Source: Candidatus Kerfeldbacteria bacterium
GTDB lineage: Bacteria > Patescibacteriota > Patescibacteriia > UBA9570
Direction: 5' to 3'
Assembly: GCA_016182495.1 (NCBI GenBank)
Contig: JACPGK010000005.1
Coordinates: 1-59,103, forward strand
Length of the DNA: 59,103 bases
Shown here: one piece after another, positions 41,568-50,207 of the stretch
How the letters are laid out: every line of letters begins with the position of its first letter
Numbering within the stretch: position 1 is the first letter of the stretch
Translations under genes and position numbers: made by a program
Notes under the pieces: model-generated
Databases searched by the model: none
What the model saw: the letters and a program-made list of their open reading frames with translations, nothing else
What the model was told of the DNA's origin: nothing

Positions 41568-41951
41568 ATGCAGCCAATAGTTTTAAATCATCTCAAAGAG
41601 ATTATTGTCCATCATCCCGTGCGCCAGGCTTATTTATTTGGTTCACAGGCGCGCGGTACGGCTGGGGCGCTATCCGATATTGATATCGCTGTTTTGTTTC
41701 GATCAGATATTGATCAGGAAAAAGGCGAGTCAATGTTATTTGTTGATTTATCTCAAGCTCTGCACACCGATAATATTGATATCGTTAATATTGAAACAGC
41801 TTCGCCATTATTAGCACATCGGGCAGTGCTACGCGGCCTACCAATTCTTGATCATTTACCACACGAAACAGCGTTGTTAAAAACTAAGATTTTACACGCG
41901 TATGAGGATACTCGTCATTTGCGTGAAATAAAACAAGCTGCCTTTGTATGA
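41568..41951 (+). CDS. mntA: MntA-like nucleotidyltransferase antitoxin
   Basis: A 127-residue minimal nucleotidyltransferase with the GSQARG motif (Gly25-Ser26) followed by SDIDIAVLF, which carries the metal-binding Asp37 and Asp39. In type VII toxin-antitoxin systems MntA adds AMP to a tyrosine of the HEPN toxin HepT and so silences it. The HEPN gene follows with a 4-nt overlap. It has its own extended -10 promoter between efp and pyk. Confidence 0.87.
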   Translation: MQPIVLNHLKEIIVHHPVRQAYLFGSQARGTAGALSDIDIAVLFRSDIDQEKGESMLFVDLSQALHTDNIDIVNIETASPLLAHRAVLRGLPILDHLPHETALLKTKILHAYEDTRHLREIKQAAFV

Positions 41952-42376
41952 CCATCGATCACGAATCTATCATTGAAAAAAAGGCCAAACTGCAACAAGC
42001 GATCCGGGTATTAAAACGGTTGCGAGAATATCCGTTAAACAAACTCACTAGTGATGAAATAACCGTTGGGTCGGCCTTGCATTATCTCACCATTGCTATT
42101 GAAGCAGTGCTTGATATCGGAGCACATATTTTAACGGAAGATTTCAAAGCATCTCCAGAAACATACGAAGATGTTATTACCTTACTCAAGCAACACAATG
42201 TGATACCAGCTAGCTTAGCGCAGCGTTCGAGTGGCATGGGTAAGTTTCGTAATAAAATGATTCACGAATACGCTGATATTAATATCGCAAAAGTATATGC
42301 GTATTTGAAAACAGCGCCTGATGAATTTGAGCAATTTGATCAGGCTTTTAGTGTTTATCTAAAGCGATCAGAGTGA
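41948..42376 (+). CDS. hepT: HepT-like HEPN RNase toxin
   Basis: A 142-residue helical protein of the HEPN/DUF86 group. The catalytic RX4HXY motif is intact (Arg101, His106, Tyr108 in FRNKMIHEYAD), including the tyrosine that MntA modifies. Family members are dimeric RNases that cut tRNA or mRNA. It overlaps mntA by 4 nt and ends 5 nt before the pyruvate kinase start, so pyk is likely read through from this module. Confidence 0.88.
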   Translation: MTIDHESIIEKKAKLQQAIRVLKRLREYPLNKLTSDEITVGSALHYLTIAIEAVLDIGAHILTEDFKASPETYEDVITLLKQHNVIPASLAQRSSGMGKFRNKMIHEYADINIAKVYAYLKTAPDEFEQFDQAFSVYLKRSE

Positions 42377-42381
42377 TAACT

Positions 42382-43827
42382 ATGTCAAAACGGACTAAAA
42401 TTGTTTGTACCATTGGGCCAGCGTCAGAAAGTAAAGCAACCCTTGCCAAAATGATTCGAGCTGGCATGGATGTAGCCCGATTGAATTTTTCGCATGGCAA
42501 ATACAGCAATCATCGCCTACTGATTAATAATATTCGATTAGCTAGTCAGCAGGCCAATCGGCCAATGGCGATTATGCAAGATTTGCAAGGTCCTCGTATT
42601 CGTATTGGAGAGGTGCATCATGATGGGATTGATTTACGGCGCGGCGAGACGGTGGTATTTGTGCCCGAACAGTTAGTCAACTATAAATTGCTCATTACTG
42701 GTCAACAAAAAATTGTACCATTAGGGTACGATCAACTGTATCGCTTTGTGAAAGTTGGCCGTCATATTTTGATCAATGATGGTTTGATTGATGTGAAAGT
42801 TAGTCGCATTAAAGATCGTTGTATTTATGGTGAAGTGATCAAATCTGGCATGGTGTTTTCACATAAAGGTATTAATTTGCCCGGAGTAACAATTCAAGCT
42901 GATGTCATCACCAAAAAAGATAAACAAGATTTAATCTTTGGTCTGCGTCAGGGCATCGATTACGTGGCTTTATCTTTTGTGAAAGATGCTAGTAATGTGC
43001 GCCTGCTGCGAAAATTAATTGGTCGGCACCCAGCAAAAATAATTGCCAAAATTGAACGTAAAGAAGCCCTAGATAATTTTACAGAAATTTTGGCAGCAGC
43101 CGATGGTATTATGGTAGCCCGTGGTGATTTAGGTATTGAAATCCGCCCAGCCACTGTTCCATTAGTGCAAAAAGAGATGATCCAGCAATGTTTACGGGCC
43201 GGTAAACCAGTGATTGTGGCAACCCAGATGCTCGAATCGATGGTGATAAATGCTCGTCCAACCCGAGCTGAAGTATCCGATGTGGCCAATGCGGTAATTG
43301 ATCATACCGATGCTGTGATGTTATCTGGCGAAACTGCTTTTGGTAAATATCCAGTCGAGGCAGTGCAGATGATGGCTGATATTGTGAAACAAACCGAACG
43401 TTCCAAATATGATGACGTTCCGCTGCATTACTTGAAGTTAGCTCATCAAACCATCCCAGATTCAATTTCGTTTGTGGCTGATGATTTAGCTCATCAAGAA
43501 CAGGTCAAAGCCATAGTAGTGAATTCATTATCTGGCCAAGCCGCCCGTTTAATTGCTCGCCATCGTCCCGAACTGCCTCTTATTGTACTTACGAATAATC
43601 GCGCTACTCTGCGACAACTCGCTCTTATTTGGGGAGCGCAAGGGTATTTTGTACCACCATGTAAAACCCTTGATGAATTATTATTGAAATCAGTTCAGTT
43701 GGTAAAACAGCGTCGGCTAGTACAACCGAATAATAAAATAGTCGTTGTGACTGGCCATCCTGTTGGTCGATCACAAGGTATTAATTTGGTCAAGTTACAT
43801 ACAGTGTTAGGAAGAAAACAAAAGTAG
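42382..43827 (+). CDS. pyk: Pyruvate kinase
   Basis: A 481-residue enzyme converting PEP and ADP to pyruvate and ATP. Motifs include KIVCTIGPAS, NFSHG, MQDLQGPRIRIG, the active-site KIERKEALDN, ADGIMVARGDLGIEI, TQMLESM and MLSGETAFGKYP. The frame opens at a GTG (42373) inside the hepT end; ATG 42382 is at the normal start of the family. The C-terminal regulatory domain is present. With ppsA nearby, both directions of the PEP-pyruvate step are encoded. Confidence 0.95.
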   Translation: MSKRTKIVCTIGPASESKATLAKMIRAGMDVARLNFSHGKYSNHRLLINNIRLASQQANRPMAIMQDLQGPRIRIGEVHHDGIDLRRGETVVFVPEQLVNYKLLITGQQKIVPLGYDQLYRFVKVGRHILINDGLIDVKVSRIKDRCIYGEVIKSGMVFSHKGINLPGVTIQADVITKKDKQDLIFGLRQGIDYVALSFVKDASNVRLLRKLIGRHPAKIIAKIERKEALDNFTEILAAADGIMVARGDLGIEIRPATVPLVQKEMIQQCLRAGKPVIVATQMLESMVINARPTRAEVSDVANAVIDHTDAVMLSGETAFGKYPVEAVQMMADIVKQTERSKYDDVPLHYLKLAHQTIPDSISFVADDLAHQEQVKAIVVNSLSGQAARLIARHRPELPLIVLTNNRATLRQLALIWGAQGYFVPPCKTLDELLLKSVQLVKQRRLVQPNNKIVVVTGHPVGRSQGINLVKLHTVLGRKQK

Positions 43828-43835
43828 ATTTTTAA

Positions 43836-43854
43836 ACTCAATAATAGGTTGAGT
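43836..43854. terminator. Weak bidirectional terminator between convergent genes
   Basis: ACTCAA (43836-43841) and TTGAGT (43849-43854) form a 6-bp stem with a 7-nt loop, with short T-rich stretches on both sides (ATTCTTTAT on +, GTTTAAAAAT on -). It lies between pyk and the convergent GT-C gene. The stem is AT-rich, so termination may be partial. Confidence 0.4.
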
Positions 43855-43870
43855 ATTCTTTATGCCGTTG

Positions 43871-45244
43871 TCAATGGTAGGTGTAAATATCAATATTGGA
43901 CAGATGCTGTACAGTACCTTTACCAAACACGCGTTCAGCTGAATGAATCAGGATGTTATTGATATCGGTTGATTCATGGTACACAATGACTACCCAGGGG
44001 GCGTTTGTCATATTTTTTTCTACGTCTTCAGCAGTTGGTGCGGTTGGAAACTTAGCATTGGTTGCTCCCTGATAATAATACCGCCAAGCATACTGATTAT
44101 AGCTCTTGCTAATATAAATTTTCCCTGTGCCATCATCTATTCTAGCCACAGCGGCTGTAGCTCCTTTCCAATCTTCTTTTTGTAAGCTACTAAAATAGCC
44201 GCCATACCAACCAATTGAACTAATGAGTACTGCCAGACATAATAATCCACGTAACCAGGGCCACGGCCAAATTAACCAGCAGATCAGAATATAGATAAAC
44301 GGCAACACTAGTAACATGTAACGATCCAGCCAAATCCCTTGGGCAATAAAACAAACGAATGGTGCAATAATGATCAACCAGAGTAAATACAGATTACTTC
44401 GAACCGTTGCTTCACTGCGCTGATGGAGCCAGACACTACCAACTACCAGACCCCCAAGTATCGTTAGCGTAGCAACGGTCATTACAACAGTCGCAGTAGT
44501 GGGAATAAATAATAGCTTGTTTATGAATAACGAAAAACTGCTCCAAGTAATATTTGGTTGCCACAAGCGATTGGTGTTTGAACTAATTAATGTGGGATAG
44601 ACTGAAATCCCAAACCAATACATAAATCCGACTACTGTAATAAGGATAGGCAGTGCCGCTGCAAATAACGTTTTCCACTGCCGCCAATGTATGACCAACA
44701 ACCACACGCTGCAGGCTAATAGCACTGCAATAAAGGAGTAATGGGTATAGATCGCCAAGATACCAATTAAACCGGTCATAAATCGGTTGCGTCGTTCATA
44801 CAAACACGCTACAAACAAAACAGTTAATACTATCAGCAGAGAATAACTTCTGGCTTCTTGGCTATAAGATACTAGATACCATGAGGTCGCAGTCCATATG
44901 GCGCTGTACATACCAATCCCTACGCGACGCGTCATTTTCCAAGCTAAATAACCCGTTACGACTACTGTGCCAATGCCGCTCAGGGCCGAAACCAACCGTA
45001 GTTGAAATTCTCCCATCCCAAGTAGGCTGGTCACCAGTTTGGTTACCACATAAAATAATGGTGGATTGGCTCTATCTAACGCTCCGCCATTAATCAATTC
45101 TACGATTGAGTGTCTTCGTAATAATATGGCAGTATAACCTTCATCGGTCCATAAACTTTCGTGGCCAAGTTGTGTAAAGCGTAATACTGTTGCCAGTAGC
45201 ACAATGACTAAGCATAACCAACGATACCGACGCTTCACTGGCAT
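43871..45244 (-). CDS. GT39/ArnT-like membrane glycosyltransferase
   Basis: About 457 residues with ten to twelve membrane segments. The first loop carries the DE pair of the family (LWTDEGYTAI) and ANPPLFYVVTKL, as in ArnT/PMT-type GT-C enzymes, with a soluble C-terminal part of about 90 residues. It transfers a lipid-linked sugar to a target on the outer face. The frame is open to a TTG at 45262; the ATG at 45244 just before the basic KRRYRW stretch is preferred. A TATAAT box lies 19 nt upstream of the TTG. It stands as a single gene outside the main glycan locus. Confidence 0.78.
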   Translation of the reverse strand: MPVKRRYRWLCLVIVLLATVLRFTQLGHESLWTDEGYTAILLRRHSIVELINGGALDRANPPLFYVVTKLVTSLLGMGEFQLRLVSALSGIGTVVVTGYLAWKMTRRVGIGMYSAIWTATSWYLVSYSQEARSYSLLIVLTVLFVACLYERRNRFMTGLIGILAIYTHYSFIAVLLACSVWLLVIHWRQWKTLFAAALPILITVVGFMYWFGISVYPTLISSNTNRLWQPNITWSSFSLFINKLLFIPTTATVVMTVATLTILGGLVVGSVWLHQRSEATVRSNLYLLWLIIIAPFVCFIAQGIWLDRYMLLVLPFIYILICWLIWPWPWLRGLLCLAVLISSIGWYGGYFSSLQKEDWKGATAAVARIDDGTGKIYISKSYNQYAWRYYYQGATNAKFPTAPTAEDVEKNMTNAPWVVIVYHESTDINNILIHSAERVFGKGTVQHLSNIDIYTYH

Positions 45245-45351
45245 GTTTTTGTTATTATTCAATAATCAGAACTAGCTGAAATTATACATTACACAACCAG
45301 ATAGATACACTAACCCAGTCACTGCGAACTGATGAGTGATCGCCGAGTCAT

Positions 45352-46773
45352 CTAAAAGTAATACAAATATACTGCTCCGGCGCCAGAACCGCCATCATCA
45401 TTTTGATCTGATCCGATCAAAACATCAGGGGTGCCGTCGCCATTAATGTCGCCATTACCAGTGATACTATAGCCCGCACCATCACCAGCATTTTCTCCGG
45501 TATATTCAGTCCAAGTGGATAAGCTACTAGAGCTGAGTGCACTAGCTTGACCATAAATAAGATATGTACTGCCAGCATTACTGCCTGCCGTGTCTGTATT
45601 CGGCGCGCCGATCATGAAATCATCATAACCATCGGCATTAACATCACCTACAGCGGCTAGAGTTTGGCCAGCGAAATCGTCGCTACTGACGCCGGTAAAA
45701 ACTACCCCGTTCGTGGTTGGCTGGGAAGTAAAATCAGTCCCTTGTCCATAAAAAAGGAAAACCTCACCATTGTTCGATAAACCGGTAGATTCTGCAGCAT
45801 ACGCGGAGATGATAAAATCGTCGTACCCGTCGGCATTGAGGTCACCTACCCCTGTGACAACATGACCGGTACTACTCAGATAGCTCACTCCGGAAAAAGT
45901 AACTGCACTACTTAAACTACTTGATGGCAGTTTGGCTGGTCGGCCGTATAACAAATAGGCCGCTCCCGCATCACTGGCACCACTTGCTCCACTCGCCCCA
46001 ATTAAAATATCATCAAAACCATCTCCATTGACATCGCCGGCCGATCCAACTGCACTTACCAGGTCAATTTCGGCAGCACCCGTAAATTCTCGAAAGCGAC
46101 TGATGCTTCCAGCCTTAATGCGCATACAATGACCATAGATAATATAAGCCGCTCCGGCACTCGTGCCACCGTCGTCATTCGATGGTGCGCTTGTTAGGAT
46201 ATCGCTATAACCATCACCATTCACATCACCGGCGCCCACCAGTCCTCTTCCCAAACCGTCACCGCTGGCTTCGCCGGTAATTTTTCGACGTATGCCTAAG
46301 TTGGCTGATCTGTAGGGTAGGGCTTTGCCATACAAAAGGTAGATTGCTCCGGCATCTGTTCCGGCGGCATCGTTGTATGGTGCACCAATAGCAAAATCAT
46401 CATAGCCATCATTATTCACATCACCTAAGCCCGCTAGGCTAAGACCTAGATAATCACCCGCCGCCTCGCCGGTAATTTTAATGGCGGAAGCCACACTACC
46501 ACTAGTAATAGCCGTTGCATCACCATAATACAAATACACTGCACCGGCGTCAGTACCGGCGGTATCATCATATGGGGCAGCAATGGCAAAATCATCATAG
46601 CCATCAGCATTAATGTCTCCCAGTATCACTACTTTGCCAGCATGTTGCTCGGCTGTTTCTCCGGTTAACTCTGTCCAAGTTGATAAAGAATCGGCTTGGG
46701 CAATGGCGGGTGCAAACATGATACCTAACACAAACAATGTGGATGAAGATTTTAGCCAATTGAGTATAGTCAT
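45352..46773 (-). CDS. Secreted FG-GAP repeat protein (integrin-alpha-like propeller)
   Basis: A 473-residue protein with a signal peptide (LFVLGIMFAPAIAQA, cut near residue 27), followed by seven repeats of about 60 residues. Each repeat has a calcium-binding loop such as GDINADGYDDF, GDVNNDGYDDF or GDVNGDGYSDI, then an APxxD and a YLxYG strand. Seven such units make one closed propeller, as in the integrin alpha head, and the protein contains almost nothing else. It has no membrane anchor or sorting signal at its C-terminus. It is likely a secreted or surface adhesion protein. Confidence 0.85.
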   Translation of the reverse strand: MTILNWLKSSSTLFVLGIMFAPAIAQADSLSTWTELTGETAEQHAGKVVILGDINADGYDDFAIAAPYDDTAGTDAGAVYLYYGDATAITSGSVASAIKITGEAAGDYLGLSLAGLGDVNNDGYDDFAIGAPYNDAAGTDAGAIYLLYGKALPYRSANLGIRRKITGEASGDGLGRGLVGAGDVNGDGYSDILTSAPSNDDGGTSAGAAYIIYGHCMRIKAGSISRFREFTGAAEIDLVSAVGSAGDVNGDGFDDILIGASGASGASDAGAAYLLYGRPAKLPSSSLSSAVTFSGVSYLSSTGHVVTGVGDLNADGYDDFIISAYAAESTGLSNNGEVFLFYGQGTDFTSQPTTNGVVFTGVSSDDFAGQTLAAVGDVNADGYDDFMIGAPNTDTAGSNAGSTYLIYGQASALSSSSLSTWTEYTGENAGDGAGYSITGNGDINGDGTPDVLIGSDQNDDGGSGAGAVYLYYF

Positions 46774-46844
46774 ACGAGTTAATAAAAATGATAAATTAAT
46801 CGTTGACTATTACAACGTACCAACTAGTAAACTGTGACAAACAG

Positions 46845-46873
46845 TTGCCAAACTAACCTAGCCCTAGTACAAT
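46845..46873 (+). promoter_or_regulatory. Promoter of ppsA
   Basis: TTGCCA (46845-46850) and TACAAT (46868-46873), spacer 17 nt, giving a leader of about 32 nt to ATG 46912. A second -10-like TATAAT lies at 46890-46895. The promoter lies inside the longer reading frame that opens at 46834 and so supports the later start. Confidence 0.6.
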
Positions 46874-46911
46874 ACGCGGGTACTTTTTCTATAATTATTA
46901 ACGCTTTCGCC

Positions 46912-49344
46912 ATGGCTACCGATAAGAAAACCGCTCATATTTTATGGTTTAAAGAACTCACCATCGCTGATGTGCCACTGGTTGGTGGTAAAAATGCCTC
47001 CTTGGGTGAAATGTATCAACACATGGCCAAACAGGGGGTAGTAGTACCGAACGGCTTTGCTATTACTGCCCAAGCGTACAATGATTTTTTAAAAATTACC
47101 GGTGTTAAAGAAAAAATTCGAGATATTCTTAAAACACTCAATACCCATGATTTAAAAAATCTCCAAGAGCATGGTCATCGGGTGCGTGAAACTATTTTAG
47201 AAGCCGAACTACCCCAGGCCTTAAAAGACGTCATTGAGCAAGCCTATCAGCAGTTGAGTGATCTTGAAGGTGGTAGCGAAATTGATGTGGCGGTGCGTAG
47301 TTCAGCCACAGCCGAAGATTTACCAGATGCCTCATTTGCCGGCCAGCAAGAAACTTTTTTAAATATTCGCGGTCCACATGATGTTATTGAAGCCACCAAA
47401 CGTTGTATGGCTTCGTTGTTTACTAACCGAGCTATTTCGTATCGGGCCGACAAAGGCTATGATCATTTTAATGTATCGTTATCGGTGGGTGTGCAAAAAA
47501 TGGTGCGATCCGATGAAGCTGGCTCTGGCGTAATGTTTTCGATTGATACCGAATCTGGTTTTCAAAATGCCGTAGTCATCAACGCGGCCTATGGTTTAGG
47601 TGAAATGGTTGTGCAAGGAAAAGTGGAACCCGATGAATACTATGTATTTAAGCCCACCTTGTTAGATGGGGTAACAGTCACTGATGAATCACTCAATTTT
47701 AAATATCGTCCAATTGTTGGTAAAAGCCGCGGTCATAAAGAAATGAAAATGGTGTACAGTATCGAAGGTAATAATCCAGTCAATGAAGTACCAGTAGCCG
47801 AAGAGGATCGTAAAAAATTTGTATTAACCGACGACGAAGTATTGCAGCTGGCCTATTGGGCTTGTTTGATTGAACAGCACTATGGCAAACCAATGGATAT
47901 TGAATGGGCCAAAGATGGTTTGAATCATCGTTTGTACATTGTGCAAGCTCGTCCGGAAACTGTCCACTCGCAGTCAGACAAAAAAGTCTTAGAAGAGTAT
48001 TTGATCAAAGGTACAGGCAAGGTAGTAGTTGAAGGCGTATCAGTTGGTTCAAAAATTGGCCAGGGCAAGGTACGGGTGTTAAAAGATGCCAGTCATATTC
48101 ACGATTTTAAAGCTGGTGAGGTATTAGTTACTGAAATTACCGATCCTGATTGGGAACCAATCATGAAAATTGCTTCGGCTATTGTCACCAACTCTGGTGG
48201 TCGCACGTCGCACGCGGCTATTGTATCACGTGAACTAGGTACACCGTGTGTGGTAGGTAGTAAAACGGCTACCACTACATTGCACACCGGACAAGCAGTA
48301 ACAGTGTCATGTGCCGAAGGTGAACGTGGCTACGTGTATGAAGGCGATGTACCGTTTGAAGTGAAAAAAACTGATCTCGGCGCACTGACCAATCCCGCCA
48401 CTGATATTTTACAGATTGTTGGTGATCCATCACGAGCCTTTGATTTTTGCATGATTCCAAACCGTGGCGTTGGTTTAGCTCGTTTAGAAATGATTATTCT
48501 CAATGCCATCAAAGTACATCCATTAGCCTTGCTGCATTTTGATCAACTCACCGATGCTAAAGCCGCTGCCGAAATTACCGAACTCACCAGTGGCTATATC
48601 AACAAAGCCGATTATTTTGTGGATCAATTAGCTCTTGGCGTTGGTCGAATTGCCGCGGCGTATTATCCTAACCAGGTGATTGTACGGTTATCGGATTTCA
48701 AATCCAACGAATACGCCAATTTAATTGGTGGTCGGCAATTTGAACCTCACGAAGAAAACCCAATGATTGGTTGGCGCGGAGCGTCACGCTATTATTCCAC
48801 CGAATACAAAGCTGCCTTTGCTTTAGAATGTCGAGCCATGAATAAAGTGCGGCTAGAGATGGGTTTAACCAATATGAAAGTGATGATACCGTTTTGCCGC
48901 ACTCCCGAAGAAGGCCGCAAAGTATTGGCCACTATGGCCGAATTTGGATTAAAACAGCACGAGCATGATTTAGAGGTATACATGATGTGTGAAATTCCAT
49001 CGAACGTTATTTTGGCTGAAGAGTTTATTAAAATTTTTGATGGCTTTTCGATTGGTTCGAACGATCTTACCCAACTTACCTTAGGCCTCGATCGTGATTC
49101 TGGGTTAGTATCACATATTTACGATGAGCGTAATCCGGCTATTAAAATATTATTGGCTCAAGCTATTAAAACCGTGCACGCCGCTGGTAAAAAAATTGGT
49201 ATTTGTGGTCAGGCACCATCTGATTTTCCGGAAATTGCTGAATTTTTAGTCGAACAGGGCATTGATACCATGTCGGTCACTCCTGATACTGGTTTGAAAA
49301 CCTGGATCAATGTAGCTGAACACGAAAGCAAAACTCGTAAATAA
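46912..49344 (+). CDS. ppsA: Phosphoenolpyruvate synthase
   Basis: An 810-residue enzyme making PEP, AMP and phosphate from pyruvate and ATP. The order of domains is the ATP-grasp half (LVGGKNASLGEMY, AVRSSATAEDLPDASFAGQQET), the phosphohistidine domain with the catalytic His in GGRTSHAAIVSRELG, and the PEP-binding barrel with GSNDLTQLTLGLDRDS and the catalytic Cys in GICGQAPSD. The frame opens 26 codons earlier, but the promoter sits there and the family begins near the second Met. It supports gluconeogenic flux, opposite to pyk. It is divergent from the FG-GAP gene. Confidence 0.95.
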   Translation: MATDKKTAHILWFKELTIADVPLVGGKNASLGEMYQHMAKQGVVVPNGFAITAQAYNDFLKITGVKEKIRDILKTLNTHDLKNLQEHGHRVRETILEAELPQALKDVIEQAYQQLSDLEGGSEIDVAVRSSATAEDLPDASFAGQQETFLNIRGPHDVIEATKRCMASLFTNRAISYRADKGYDHFNVSLSVGVQKMVRSDEAGSGVMFSIDTESGFQNAVVINAAYGLGEMVVQGKVEPDEYYVFKPTLLDGVTVTDESLNFKYRPIVGKSRGHKEMKMVYSIEGNNPVNEVPVAEEDRKKFVLTDDEVLQLAYWACLIEQHYGKPMDIEWAKDGLNHRLYIVQARPETVHSQSDKKVLEEYLIKGTGKVVVEGVSVGSKIGQGKVRVLKDASHIHDFKAGEVLVTEITDPDWEPIMKIASAIVTNSGGRTSHAAIVSRELGTPCVVGSKTATTTLHTGQAVTVSCAEGERGYVYEGDVPFEVKKTDLGALTNPATDILQIVGDPSRAFDFCMIPNRGVGLARLEMIILNAIKVHPLALLHFDQLTDAKAAAEITELTSGYINKADYFVDQLALGVGRIAAAYYPNQVIVRLSDFKSNEYANLIGGRQFEPHEENPMIGWRGASRYYSTEYKAAFALECRAMNKVRLEMGLTNMKVMIPFCRTPEEGRKVLATMAEFGLKQHEHDLEVYMMCEIPSNVILAEEFIKIFDGFSIGSNDLTQLTLGLDRDSGLVSHIYDERNPAIKILLAQAIKTVHAAGKKIGICGQAPSDFPEIAEFLVEQGIDTMSVTPDTGLKTWINVAEHESKTRK

Positions 49345-49352
49345 TCCCAAGC

Positions 49353-50207
49353 ATGTTTAAAAAATTTCTAGCTAGTCTGTGTGCCATTGTTGTGCTGGCG
49401 TTAATGCCAATTGTTATTACCTTAACGGTGTTGCGCTACACGGTGCTCACCCCACTAGCTTTAAAACAAGCTGTGCGATCGGCTCAAGTGGGCGAATCAC
49501 TGCCGAGCATTATGGATACTGTGCTACAGAAGAACGATGAGTTTGATGCTGTCATCGTGAAAGAATTGCTCCCCCCGACTGAAGTGTATTCAATTGTGGA
49601 TCAAGTGATTGATCTCGTTTGGGTATGGTGGAAAACCGATCAACCGCTTGAGCAATTAGTTAGCCAAATTCGTTTAGGCACTTTATCTGATCGCATTAAT
49701 CAACTGGTTGATATACCAACTCAACCAAATCAATTGTTTGATATCCCCCAGGCTATCCAGCAATGGATGGTGACTAATCCAGCTCAAGTTAAAATCATCA
49801 CTACGGTTAGTACCCAAATACGTGCTTGGTTAGAATGGATCGCCCAAATTTTGTTGATTAGCCAAATTGTGACGATTGTGAGCTTAGTGTTGATGGTAGT
49901 ATTACGTTTACCCGTATGGCGATCAGTTTGGCGCTGGCTCGGTTTGGTGGCATTACTCGCTGGACTAGAAGTACTCGTGAGCGCTTTAGTTTTATTTTTT
50001 GTACCACAGTTGATTATTATCTTAGCGGGGATACCCAATTACGATGTAGTGATGACGGTAGTTTCTAATGTACTCACAACACTATTACGACCAGGCATTA
50101 TTTGGTTGCTGTGGTTGGGTGGCGGCATGGTAGTAAGCGGCATACTGTTACAGTTCGTAGCGCACTGGTGCAAAAAACCACAGTCAACTATTCCCGCGAC
50201 AAATTAA
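49353..50207 (+). CDS. Membrane protein of unknown function
   Basis: A 284-residue protein with one N-terminal membrane segment (about 8-28), a soluble part of about 120 residues (30-155), then three membrane segments (about 160-185, 195-222 and 240-265). This layout resembles uncharacterised envelope proteins with an extracytoplasmic domain held between helices. No motif is seen. It starts 8 nt after ppsA and may be co-transcribed. Its 3' end overlaps the convergent phosphatase gene by 20 nt. Confidence 0.65.
   Translation: MFKKFLASLCAIVVLALMPIVITLTVLRYTVLTPLALKQAVRSAQVGESLPSIMDTVLQKNDEFDAVIVKELLPPTEVYSIVDQVIDLVWVWWKTDQPLEQLVSQIRLGTLSDRINQLVDIPTQPNQLFDIPQAIQQWMVTNPAQVKIITTVSTQIRAWLEWIAQILLISQIVTIVSLVLMVVLRLPVWRSVWRWLGLVALLAGLEVLVSALVLFFVPQLIIILAGIPNYDVVMTVVSNVLTTLLRPGIIWLLWLGGGMVVSGILLQFVAHWCKKPQSTIPATN

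Noticed and set aside
45352-46773. DNA tandem repeats or CRISPR-like array
   Set aside because: The regular DNA similarity comes from seven protein-level FG-GAP repeats in one open frame; spacing and sequence vary too much for a CRISPR.
46834-46911. Longer N-terminus for ppsA
   Set aside because: The added 26 codons contain the probable promoter and do not resemble the start of PEP synthases.
47247-48983. Several minus-strand frames of about 60-68 codons within ppsA
   Set aside because: Shadow frames of a strongly conserved gene, with no promoter and no plausible protein composition.
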